Shown in pieces: positions 27,745 through 36,479 of a DNA stretch of 43,083 nt. The notes beneath the pieces were generated by a model. It was not told the DNA's origin. It did no database searches and saw only the letters and a program-made list of their open reading frames with translations. Position numbers and translations under genes: made by a program. Every line of letters begins with the position of its first letter. The stretch's first letter is position 1. This DNA comes from Spirochaetes bacterium GWB1_36_13. GTDB lineage: Bacteria > Spirochaetota > GWB1-36-13. The stretch is from NCBI GenBank assembly GCA_001829155.1, contig MIAO01000096.1, forward strand, positions 1 to 43,083, in the 5' to 3' direction.

Positions 27745-29879
27745 TTTCCGAAAGCAGGCGATTCTTGAAAAGAGATTCGGAACTCAGTTCCGTTTTCTCT
27801 TTTTATGGATATTTCTCCTCCTATCTGAGAAGTAAAAAGATGAACCAAATTTAACCCAAATCCTTTTGAATGCAAAGGATCGATTTCATCTGGCATTCCG
27901 ATTCCATTGTCTTTAATGATCAATTCCATTTTATTTTCAGCTGTTTTTTTAAGGCTGATAAAAATCTGGGGGTTTTTGTGATCGGAAAAAGCGTATTTGA
28001 AAGAATTGGTAATGAGTTCATTGACAATAACCCCGAGGGGAAAAAGAATCTGGTTATCAAAGTAAAAATCCCCTATTTCTTTTTTTATTTCATAACTGGA
28101 ATGAATATGAAGGGTTGCCGTAATTTCCTCAATCAGGCTGTTAAAATAGTCTTCTGTAGAGATGTTTTTATAGTCTGTGGTCCGGTAGAGTTTATCGTAA
28201 ATCACCATCATGCTTAAAATTCGGTTTCTTGCGTCAAGAAGGGCGGAAGACGCATTGGAATCTGGGAGCATGCCGGCTTGAATGTAAAGAAAATGAGCGA
28301 TCGTATTCATATTGTTTTTGATTCTGTGATGAACCTCTTTTAAAAGAGTTTCTTTTTCCAAAAGAAGATTTTTTACTTTTTCTTCAGCTCTTTTTTTTCC
28401 TGTAATATCTTTGATTGAGCTTAAAAGCCGGATAAAAGAGCTTTCCGGTTCTTTTATCACATAAATATTGTTATGAATCCAGCGGGTTTCACCGTTTTTA
28501 GTTTGAATTCTCAGCTCTGCTGAAATATCCTTGCCTTTTTTTAATTCTTCAATCCCTTGATAATATTTTTGAAGATCATCAGGATGAACAATCTTTGCCC
28601 ATTTTTCAAATGAAGAAATTTCTTCAGCAGTGTATCCGTATTGATCTAAAACTTTTCCAACGATCCATTCCCTGACAATTTTTCCATCCGGATAAACCAG
28701 AGAAGAACTGGCCGCATCGCTGGTCATTTCTGAAAGGAGTTTATAGCGTTTCTCGCTTTCTAAAAGCGCTTTTTCTGTTTCCTTGTAATCGGTAATATCA
28801 ATGGCAAATCCGCCAATAAGAGGGGTTTTCCCTTCTCGGTGAATGGAAAACTTGGTTGTTTCAAAAATTCTTTTTATGCCGTTTTTATCTGGAATCGTTT
28901 CAATTGTTTGAATCAAGCCTTTTTCGAGTGCGAGTTGATCATTGTTTAGCATAGCCCGGGCTATTTTTTCTGGAAATGATTCAGGAAAATCTTTGCCTAT
29001 TGGGAATTCACCCATTATTTCACTAAACTTTGGATTAATATAGAGAGTTTCACTTTTACTGTTTTTCAAAAATGAAATAAAAGGGATGGATTCCATGAAT
29101 TTCATAAACTGATCACGGCTTTCTTGTAAACTTTCCTCGTATTTTTTTCTTTCTGTCATATCTCTCAAGAATGACTGGTAACTCCCGTCTGACATCATTT
29201 TCGAGTGCATTTCTACAGTAATCATTGTTCCGTCAGATCTTAAAAGGTTTCTTTCGGCAATAACAGTTTCGCCTTTTTGAATCAAGTCATAGCGCAGAGG
29301 TTTTTCTTCTAAAACATTTTCTGGAAAAAGTGAAAATATCGGTTTCCCGACAACTTCTTCTTTTTTTTTACCCAACATTTCAAGAATCTTTTGATTTGCT
29401 TCTGTAATAATTCCCTGATGATTTCCGAATAAAACTCCATCTACAGCCAATTCAATCATTTCATAAAAAAGTTTCTGGCTGGAAACAGTTTTTTGATGAG
29501 CGGTAAAAAGTTCAAAAGCCATTTCAATTGAAGATAAAAGAACAAAATCTCCTGAATTTTTGATCACATATCCATACCGGGTAATGCTTTTGACTTTTTC
29601 AACCGTTTCTTTTTCAGAGTGGGAGGTCAGAAAAACAATGGGAATATTGATCATTTCAAGGATTTTCTTTGAGGTTTGAGGACCGTCCATCCCAGAACCT
29701 AAATTAATATCCATGAGAATAAGGTCAATTGCAGTATGATCTTGAATTAATTTTAAAGCTTCTTCGCCGCTGGAGGCGGTAATAACTTGATAACCGTTTT
29801 TTTGAAGCATTCTGGATTCAGCTAAGGCAAGAATCTTTTCATCTTCTACAAGAAGAATGGTTTTAGATAGTAATATCAA
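27741..29879 (-). CDS. REC-PAS(n)-HisKA_2/HATPase sensor histidine kinase
   Basis: ILLVEDEKILALAESRML receiver, several PAS (FLRDMTERKKYEESL), LLKEVHHRIKNNMNTIAHFL HisKA_2 motif, DNGIGMP and GFGLNLVHLF. Confidence 0.9.
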   Translation of the reverse strand: MILLSKTILLVEDEKILALAESRMLQKNGYQVITASSGEEALKLIQDHTAIDLILMDINLGSGMDGPQTSKKILEMINIPIVFLTSHSEKETVEKVKSITRYGYVIKNSGDFVLLSSIEMAFELFTAHQKTVSSQKLFYEMIELAVDGVLFGNHQGIITEANQKILEMLGKKKEEVVGKPIFSLFPENVLEEKPLRYDLIQKGETVIAERNLLRSDGTMITVEMHSKMMSDGSYQSFLRDMTERKKYEESLQESRDQFMKFMESIPFISFLKNSKSETLYINPKFSEIMGEFPIGKDFPESFPEKIARAMLNNDQLALEKGLIQTIETIPDKNGIKRIFETTKFSIHREGKTPLIGGFAIDITDYKETEKALLESEKRYKLLSEMTSDAASSSLVYPDGKIVREWIVGKVLDQYGYTAEEISSFEKWAKIVHPDDLQKYYQGIEELKKGKDISAELRIQTKNGETRWIHNNIYVIKEPESSFIRLLSSIKDITGKKRAEEKVKNLLLEKETLLKEVHHRIKNNMNTIAHFLYIQAGMLPDSNASSALLDARNRILSMMVIYDKLYRTTDYKNISTEDYFNSLIEEITATLHIHSSYEIKKEIGDFYFDNQILFPLGVIVNELITNSFKYAFSDHKNPQIFISLKKTAENKMELIIKDNGIGMPDEIDPLHSKGFGLNLVHLFTSQIGGEISIKRENGTEFRISFQESPAFGN
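27768..27804 (+). terminator. Terminator-like hairpin for the beta-propeller gene, lying inside the 3' coding end of the convergent kinase
   Basis: AAAAGAGATTCGGAAC-TCA-GTTCCGTTTTCTCTTTT followed by T. Confidence 0.6.
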
Positions 29880-29971
29880 ATAAAAATCCTAATCAAGTCA
29901 TTTCTTTTTTCAAACTTTAAATTTAAATATAAAGAGAAAATAAAACAAAAAAGAACCTATCTATTACAGAT

Positions 29972-30020
29972 AAAATAGCAAATGAGCGAACTCCTGTACC
30001 GGGCGGAGTAAAGCTATTTT
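29972..30020 (-). terminator. Stem-loop downstream of the HD gene (possible terminator, minus strand)
   Basis: AAAATAGC … GCTATTTT outer stem with inner ACTCC/GGAGT pairing. Confidence 0.4.
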
Positions 30021-30028
30021 GACAAATG

Positions 30029-30820
30029 TTAAAAACATTTCGCTGCTTTGTTCATAAATTCCTGAAAGGAAGCAAAAACTTCTTTTTTTTCGGGAGAATC
30101 AGGCAGGGCGGAAAAAATTTTGTCAAAAAGTTTTCTTTCATCCGCCAATTTCAGAGTAATGGGGAAATACACATTAAATATCCAGCTTAAATGATAGACA
30201 ATAATATCGTTGACTGTTTTTCTGTCTTCGATTTTGATGCACTCGTTTTTCTTAAAACTTTCCACAACAAAGGGGCTGTACTTTCCGTTGTCTAAAAGAC
30301 CGTATTCTAAAGCAGGATTTTTATTGTTTCTGCGCTGCTCGTAATAATAATCTGCCAGTACTCTCCAGATATCAAGTTTGTCTGAATCACGGAGAATCTT
30401 TGAAAAAAGCGTTGTTTTTTTGGGTGCGTCCAAAGGAATTTCATAGCGGTTATGATAAAGTATGGCATCTAAAATCAAAGAAGATTCTTTTTCTGACAAA
30501 TGACTTAATACTGAATCTTTTCTTAAAATAGTGACAGAAAGTTCAGCGTGATTGGCGGAAATTCTATCCAGAAAGGTCTGGTATTGGTAAAATTGCTGAA
30601 ATCGTCCCAGATCATGAAAAAGAGCCGTTGTTTTGGCAAGAAAAAGCTCTTCATGGGAAAAAGAAAGAAAATCAGCAATCTGTTCTGCGTTTTTAATAAC
30701 TTCATAGGTATGCAGCTCTTTCAGGGTAAAATTTTCTTCAACAAGAGGGGGAGTATTGGGATAAGAATTCCGGTGGTTTTGAAACCATTTGAGATAATTT
30801 TCAAATAACGCGTTTTTCAT
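30029..30820 (-). CDS. HD-domain phosphohydrolase-like protein
   Basis: AKTTALFHDLGRFQQFYQYQTF HD motif; HNRYEIP, RDSDKLDIWRV. Confidence 0.85.
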   Translation of the reverse strand: MKNALFENYLKWFQNHRNSYPNTPPLVEENFTLKELHTYEVIKNAEQIADFLSFSHEELFLAKTTALFHDLGRFQQFYQYQTFLDRISANHAELSVTILRKDSVLSHLSEKESSLILDAILYHNRYEIPLDAPKKTTLFSKILRDSDKLDIWRVLADYYYEQRRNNKNPALEYGLLDNGKYSPFVVESFKKNECIKIEDRKTVNDIIVYHLSWIFNVYFPITLKLADERKLFDKIFSALPDSPEKKEVFASFQEFMNKAAKCF

Positions 30821-31356
30821 TTTTCTGAGATGACCAGTCCTGTATAAATTTCTATTGTGATATCAGGATTTTTCCATGCGTCTGAATCCATCCCGCCTTT
30901 TTCGGCAAGGGAAGACATAAAATCTTCAAGATCGGGAATCTGTTCCCATACTTGAGGAAGATAGGTGCTTTTGTGATAACCTTTTGAAAGAACAACTCCG
31001 TGTTTACCCGGCACAATATCAGAAAGAGAGGCTTTTTGAAGCGGAGAAAGAACTGTGACTTCCAAATCAATCTGATCGTATTCGTTTTTTTTAAGGGAAG
31101 TAAAACGCGGATCTTCGAAAGCGGCTGCAAGCGCCATTTTTGGAATCCCTTCTTTCAGAGGATAGTATCCGATAATATTTCCAATACAGCCCCGTAAAGC
31201 GTTTTTTTTATGAAGGGTTACAAAAATGCCGGAGATTTCGTTAAAAACAGGGTCTTGGGAAAAAACTTTGATTTTGGATTCTCCAAACAATGCTTTTTCT
31301 ATTGTTTCACGGGCAAGTTTAAGAATTTCTTTTTGTGTGTCAATGCTGATTGTCAT
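30817..31356 (-). CDS. AMMECR1-domain protein (AmmeMemoRadiSam system protein A type)
   Basis: GIFVTLHKKNALRGCIGNI (LRGCIG hallmark), AAAFEDPRFTSLKKNEYDQIDLEVTVLSP; 4-bp overlap with HD gene. Confidence 0.92.
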   Translation of the reverse strand: MTISIDTQKEILKLARETIEKALFGESKIKVFSQDPVFNEISGIFVTLHKKNALRGCIGNIIGYYPLKEGIPKMALAAAFEDPRFTSLKKNEYDQIDLEVTVLSPLQKASLSDIVPGKHGVVLSKGYHKSTYLPQVWEQIPDLEDFMSSLAEKGGMDSDAWKNPDITIEIYTGLVISEK

Positions 31357-31372
31357 TGTTCTGCCTTATTTA

Positions 31373-31406
31373 AAAAAAGAGCAAAGGAAAAATCCCCGGC
31401 TCTTTT
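31373..31406 (-). terminator. Rho-independent terminator of the GyrI-like gene
   Basis: On minus strand AAAAGAGC-CGGGGATTTTTCCTTT-GCTCTTTTTTT. Confidence 0.65.
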
Positions 31407-31434
31407 AATAAAAAAAATATAAATAGCCTTTTGA

Positions 31435-31929
31435 CTACTTTTTTTTAATTGGAATCGAAATTTCAGTAATCAAGTCTTCTTCTTTCGTGTTTACCGGAGA
31501 ATTCAAATAAGCCTCAATCAGAAAATTTTCAGCCAGAGTATATTCAGAGTTTTTAGCGATCCAGTCTCTTAATGCCTGATAGGCTTTCATTTTCTCAGCC
31601 GCATAGTAAGGTCCTTTATAGGTTACCTGCGCAGAGGCATTATGAGAAAGAACCATTTTTTGAAATCCTTCTGTTGCATTGGTTTCATTTTTAACCGGCA
31701 CGCAGACTGCTGCCCTGCATTTTTCCACAGGAGTATCTTTGGGATTATCATAATAAATAGCCATAATTGCTCCAACCAATTCAGAAGAATTTTTCGCCGC
31801 CCATGCGAAACATTCCTGAAAAAGTTCTCCCAATTCCCAATAAGGTCCGGTTTTCTCTTTAAAAATCACTGAGACAGGATTTAAACTTTTGACTGTAACT
31901 TGATATTCACCCATCTTTTCTCCTCTCAA
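31435..31929 (-). CDS. GyrI-like small-molecule/effector-binding domain protein
   Basis: YQVTVKSLNPVSVIFKEKTGPYWELGELFQECFAWAAKN…AIYYDNPKDTPVEKCRAAVCVPV…VTYKGPY; likely start at the internal MGEYQV. Confidence 0.85.
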   Translation of the reverse strand: MRGEKMGEYQVTVKSLNPVSVIFKEKTGPYWELGELFQECFAWAAKNSSELVGAIMAIYYDNPKDTPVEKCRAAVCVPVKNETNATEGFQKMVLSHNASAQVTYKGPYYAAEKMKAYQALRDWIAKNSEYTLAENFLIEAYLNSPVNTKEEDLITEISIPIKKK

Positions 31930-31991
31930 TTTTTAATTAAAATACAATTTTTAAATCTAATCAAATTTTTCAGATTTGTATAATCTTTTTC

Positions 31992-32201
31992 ATGAGAAGA
32001 AGAGATTTTCTGAACCGGAAAACTGCTCTTGCGGTTTCCTTGCTATGGTGTGATCTATACTTTGAAATAAAGATGATTTATGGACAAAGAGGGATGACGG
32101 AAACAGTTCATTTAAAAAAATACAATTCTTTCAATTTTAGTTTACTTTTTATCCTTTTTTATCATAAATTTATGTATGAAAAAAGTAAAGAGGGAGAATA
32201 A
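31992..32201 (+). pseudogene. Possible remnant of a Tat-exported protein (signal peptide only)
   Basis: MRRRDFLNRKTALAVSLLW resembles a twin-arginine signal (RRDFL), then non-descript sequence to the next gene. Confidence 0.3.
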
Positions 32202-32209
32202 AGAGAGTT

Positions 32210-32884
32210 ATGAGAGATATTTTCAGAGAAGGGAAAAAGGTTTTCCTATTGTCAGGAATTCTTTTTCTGGGTTTTGGAGTTTTATGGTATTTTCAAAGAG
32301 TGTCCCAATGGGGGATTGTTTTTTTGATTTTAAGCTTATTGATGATTTTTCTTTTTGGATATACGATCTTTTTTTTAAGGGTGCCGAGAAGAAAAACCAA
32401 GATTGATCCTGACCTAATCTATGCTTCGGCAGACGGCTTTGTTATGCTTATTGATGAAGACTGCGAAGCTCCCGCATTTTTGGAAGGCAGAGTGCAAAAA
32501 GTATTAATTTTCATGCATGTTGCCAGTATGCACTGGAATCTATCTCCGATAGAAGGAACTGTGGAATATGAAAAATATCAGAAGGGAAGCCTGAAAAATG
32601 TCATGAAAGAATCTTCCTGGCAGACCAATGAGCACCAGTTGATTGGAATTGAAAATAAAGAAAAGAATATAAAAATTTTAGTTTCTATGATTGCAGGTCT
32701 TATTGCAAGAAGAATCCGGTTTTTTAAAAAAACAGGCGATGCTTTGAAACAGGGAGAGACAATGGGATTAATTAAATACGGGTCTGCCAATATGATTTTT
32801 ATTCCGAAGGATTTTGAAATTGTAGTCAAAAAAGGGCAGAAATCAAGAGCTGGGTTAACAGTTGTGGCAAGGAGAAAAAAATAA
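32210..32884 (+). CDS. psd: Phosphatidylserine decarboxylase (short/archaeal type)
   Basis: MHVASMHWNLSPIEGTVEY…GLIKYGSANMIFIPKDFEIVVKKGQKSRAGLTVVA with GS autocleavage site; adjacent to pssA. Confidence 0.85.
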   Translation: MRDIFREGKKVFLLSGILFLGFGVLWYFQRVSQWGIVFLILSLLMIFLFGYTIFFLRVPRRKTKIDPDLIYASADGFVMLIDEDCEAPAFLEGRVQKVLIFMHVASMHWNLSPIEGTVEYEKYQKGSLKNVMKESSWQTNEHQLIGIENKEKNIKILVSMIAGLIARRIRFFKKTGDALKQGETMGLIKYGSANMIFIPKDFEIVVKKGQKSRAGLTVVARRKK

Positions 32885-33654
32885 TGATGAAGAGAATGAT
32901 ACCGAGTATCGTCACTTTTTTAAACCTGTTTTGCGGTTTTTTATCGATTTATTATTCCAATCAAATTGGAAATAATAATCTTTTCGCTTTAACCATATCG
33001 TCAATGGCGATTATGCTGGCGACTATTTTTGATCTTCTGGACGGAAGGCTGGCAAGAATTTTAAAAGTAGAGTCCAATATCGGGAAAGAGCTGGATTCGT
33101 TTTCAGATTTAATCACTTTTGGACTGGCTCCGGCATTTCTTTTTTTAAACTTTTTCCAATACCTGCTTTTCCAGAAAGGAATAGTTGTTTCTCCTGTCAT
33201 TATTATTGTGTTTAGTTTTATTTATACCATTACTGCCGCGATGAGACTGGCAATGTATAATATCAATACAAATCCGAATGAGAAGGTAGAGTATTTTACC
33301 GGAATGGCATCGACTTTTGCCGGAATCAGCGTAGCCGGACTGATCGGATTTAATTATATTCCAACCCTGGTGGATGACTGGTGGATAAAAGACTTTTATT
33401 TGTTTCAATTGCCTGGAAATCCTGTTTTTTATGCGGTGTTTTATCTCTTTTTTGCATTTTTAATGGTTTCAAAAGTAAAATATAAAAAATCTTCTACAAT
33501 GCTTTTTAATTTTAAGGGCGGAATAGGGTATATTTTATATAATGTTGGATTTTTTGTATTCCTGATTTTCGCTTTCAGGTATTTTATTATTGTGATGGTG
33601 ATTACTTATACGATTATCCCGGTTTTTAGAATATTTAAAAAGAAGAAGGCATGA
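32884..33654 (+). CDS. pssA: CDP-diacylglycerol--serine O-phosphatidyltransferase
   Basis: CDP-alcohol phosphotransferase motif DGRLARILKVESNIGKELDSFSD; multiple TM. Confidence 0.9.
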   Translation: MMKRMIPSIVTFLNLFCGFLSIYYSNQIGNNNLFALTISSMAIMLATIFDLLDGRLARILKVESNIGKELDSFSDLITFGLAPAFLFLNFFQYLLFQKGIVVSPVIIIVFSFIYTITAAMRLAMYNINTNPNEKVEYFTGMASTFAGISVAGLIGFNYIPTLVDDWWIKDFYLFQLPGNPVFYAVFYLFFAFLMVSKVKYKKSSTMLFNFKGGIGYILYNVGFFVFLIFAFRYFIIVMVITYTIIPVFRIFKKKKA

Positions 33655-35246
33655 CCAGAAAAGAAAAACGAAAAAAGATTATTCAGAAATACCTGCGCTG
33701 GCTTCCGAAACGGAAGATTAATTTAAGTATTTTAGGCGGAGTTCTTTTCTTTTTCACAACTCCTCCTTTTAATCTCTGGATTCTGGGATTTTTTCTTTTC
33801 ATTCCTTTTTTTATGATTGAAGAAGAAGAGGAAAACTGGGGCAAAATATTTATTTACGGCTGGATATTTGGTCTGGTCATGTATTTTACCAGTTTTTTCT
33901 GGCTGGTCGATACGATTCAGATTTTTGGGGGCTTGCCTTATACAGCTTCTATTTTTGTCTATATATTTTTCTGTCTTATTTTTGCCCTGAAGTATGCGTT
34001 TTTTTTCTGGATCGCAAAAATGTTCCGTACTTACGGAATTCCAAAGTTTTTATCTTACGGCAGCGCTCTTTTGATTGTTGAAATTTTTTATCCTGAAATA
34101 TTTCCTTTTTATGTGGGCAATTCCCAGCTTGCAAACTACTATTTTATCCAAATCATAGACGCTGTAGGAATCAAGGGGATGAGTTTTATTCTGGTTTTAT
34201 GTAATTCATTGATTTATGATTTTATTTTTGCCAGAAACCGAAAGATTATGCTTATTTTAGCCAGTCTTGTTTTTATGGTTTACAGTTATGGAATTATTCG
34301 TGTGATTCAGATAAAAGAACATCAGAGCAAGGCTCCTTTTCTTAATATCGGGATAATTCAGCCGGATACTCCTTTTATTACTTCGATCACACAGACCACA
34401 TTAAGAATGATTGATCAAACCGTATTGGAGCAGACAAGGAATCTGATTGAAAAAGCAGGAGAAGACAAACTTGATCTGATTGTGTGGCCTGAGTCGGCTA
34501 CTCCTTTCCAAATTTCTGAGGGGGCGTATGCGGATCAGTTTCTTCTTTCGGAAATGAAAAAAATCATTGAGAAAGAGAAAGTAGGGTTTATCTTCAGCGA
34601 GATTGATTTGGATGCTTATTTTAAAGGGAAAAATCTTTACAGCACTGCGACAATCATGGGAACGGACGGAAAAAAACTCGACTCTTATAATAAAATTTAC
34701 CTTCTTCCATTTGGGGAATACCTGCCGTTGGGGGGATTTTTTCCATCTCTTTACAACCTCTTCCCCCAAGTAGGAAAATTTCAGTCTGGAACTGAAATCA
34801 AGAATTTCCAGTTTAAGGGAATAAACCTTTCTCCTCAGATATGTTATGAGATTATTAATCCTGATCTGGTGAGGAAATTTGTGAGGAAGGGAGGAGATGT
34901 TATTATCAATCTGACCAACGACAAATGGTTTGGGCAGACCAATGCCAGTCTTTATCACCTCTGGCTTTTGGTACCGCGCGCTATTGAAAACCGGGTGCCT
35001 TTAGTCCGGGCAACCAACAGCGGGATTTCTGCGGTCATTGACCAGACAGGCGAGATGATTGCCGGACCTACCGATATATTTGTCAAAGACATCCTTTCGG
35101 CAAAGGTTTTTATTGTGAAAAGGATTTTTGGTCTTTATTCTTATATTGGAGATTTTCTCTTAATTTTTATTATTCTTTTCAGTCTTTATCTTGTTTATAA
35201 AGATAAATACATCTACAAAACCCATCTTCAGTTTCCAAAATCTTGA
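33651..35246 (+). CDS. lnt: Apolipoprotein N-acyltransferase
   Basis: N-terminal TM cluster then nitrilase domain: IVWPESATPF, YNKIYLLPFGEYLPLG, SPQICYEI, NLTNDKWFG. Confidence 0.93.
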   Translation: MTRKEKRKKIIQKYLRWLPKRKINLSILGGVLFFFTTPPFNLWILGFFLFIPFFMIEEEEENWGKIFIYGWIFGLVMYFTSFFWLVDTIQIFGGLPYTASIFVYIFFCLIFALKYAFFFWIAKMFRTYGIPKFLSYGSALLIVEIFYPEIFPFYVGNSQLANYYFIQIIDAVGIKGMSFILVLCNSLIYDFIFARNRKIMLILASLVFMVYSYGIIRVIQIKEHQSKAPFLNIGIIQPDTPFITSITQTTLRMIDQTVLEQTRNLIEKAGEDKLDLIVWPESATPFQISEGAYADQFLLSEMKKIIEKEKVGFIFSEIDLDAYFKGKNLYSTATIMGTDGKKLDSYNKIYLLPFGEYLPLGGFFPSLYNLFPQVGKFQSGTEIKNFQFKGINLSPQICYEIINPDLVRKFVRKGGDVIINLTNDKWFGQTNASLYHLWLLVPRAIENRVPLVRATNSGISAVIDQTGEMIAGPTDIFVKDILSAKVFIVKRIFGLYSYIGDFLLIFIILFSLYLVYKDKYIYKTHLQFPKS

Positions 35247-35271
35247 GTTTATGAAAGAAGGAGCTTTCTCA

Positions 35272-36399
35272 TTGCAAAACAGGGAATTATATTATTTAAC
35301 AAAAAAAGAAAAAAATACAAAAGCCAGGCTGGGTGAACTCCGCCTTGCACACGGAGTGGTGCAGACTCCTGTTTTTATGCCGGTCGGGACAATCGGCACA
35401 GTCAAAACCATGTCTTCCATTGAGATGGCGAAAATCGGGTATGAACTGATTTTGAATAACACTCTTCATCTTTTTTTGAGACCCGGGCTGGATATTATTA
35501 AAGAGTTTAAAGGGATCAAAAATATGATCCGCTGGAATAAAAACCTTTTGACTGATTCTGGGGGCTATCAGGTCTTCAGTCTTTCTGATTTTCGGCACAT
35601 CAATGATGATGGAGTTATTTTTAAAGATCCTATGACAGGCTCAAAGCATTTTTTTAACCCGGAAATTGTGATTGATATCCAAAAAATCATCGGCTCAGAT
35701 ATTATTATGCCCTTAGATGAGTGTACGCCCACAAGCGTAGATAAATCCTACTCGAAAATAGCAAAAGACAGAACGACCCGCTGGGCAAAACGCAGCAGGG
35801 ATTATATCAAAACAATAGAAGACCCGCCTTTCTTGTTTGGAATTACTCAGGGAAACATGTATGAAGATTTAAGAAAAGAAAGTATTTTAGAACTTGTTGA
35901 CCTCGATTTTGACGGATATTCGATCGGTGGACTGAGTGTGGGGGAAAATAAGGAAATAATGTATTCAATCACCGATATTTCCACTGCTATCCTGCCGGAG
36001 AACAAAGCCCGGTATCTGATGGGGGTAGGGAGTCCTGAAGACCTTGTGGAGACCGTAGGGCTTGGAATTGATATGTTTGATTGTGTGATGCCCACTCGGA
36101 ATGCGCGAAACGGTTCTGTTTTTACCCATTTTGGAAAAATGAATTTAATCAATGCAAAACATAAAACTTCTCAACTTCCAATTGAAGAAGGATGCCCTTG
36201 TTTTGCCTGTCAAAACTATTCGAGAGGATATATCCGTCATCTTTTTAAAACCAGAGAAATGCTCGGCTATCAGCTTGCAACCGTTCATAATCTCACCTAT
36301 ATTTTCAATCTGATGAAAGAAATCCGGAAAGCGATTGAAGAAGACCGTTATCCAATGTTTAAAAAGAAGTTTTACGAGCTTTATTTTCATAAAGAATAA
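35272..36399 (+). CDS. tgt: tRNA-guanine transglycosylase
   Basis: VQTPVFMPVGTIGTVKTM, LTDSGGYQVFSL, GGLSVGE, MGVGSPEDLVE, FDCVMPTRNARNGSVFT, zinc CPCFAC; TTG 35272 preceded by AAGGAG is the likely start (track opens at 35191). Confidence 0.94.
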   Translation: MQNRELYYLTKKEKNTKARLGELRLAHGVVQTPVFMPVGTIGTVKTMSSIEMAKIGYELILNNTLHLFLRPGLDIIKEFKGIKNMIRWNKNLLTDSGGYQVFSLSDFRHINDDGVIFKDPMTGSKHFFNPEIVIDIQKIIGSDIIMPLDECTPTSVDKSYSKIAKDRTTRWAKRSRDYIKTIEDPPFLFGITQGNMYEDLRKESILELVDLDFDGYSIGGLSVGENKEIMYSITDISTAILPENKARYLMGVGSPEDLVETVGLGIDMFDCVMPTRNARNGSVFTHFGKMNLINAKHKTSQLPIEEGCPCFACQNYSRGYIRHLFKTREMLGYQLATVHNLTYIFNLMKEIRKAIEEDRYPMFKKKFYELYFHKE

Positions 36400-36437
36400 A
36401 AATTTTCTACACGCACTTTGTGAATAAACCGGTAATA

Positions 36438-36471
36438 GAGGTAGGGAACAACGATCGTTGTTCCCTACCTC
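36438..36471. repeat. Perfect 34-bp palindrome between convergent tgt and greA
   Basis: GAGGTAGGGAACAACGATCGTTGTTCCCTACCTC equals its own reverse complement. Confidence 0.9.
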
Positions 36472-36479
36472 AAATCCAA

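Noticed and set aside
30852-31130. 92-aa ORF inside AMMECR1 gene
   Set aside because: Alternate frame of a well-recognised LRGCIG protein
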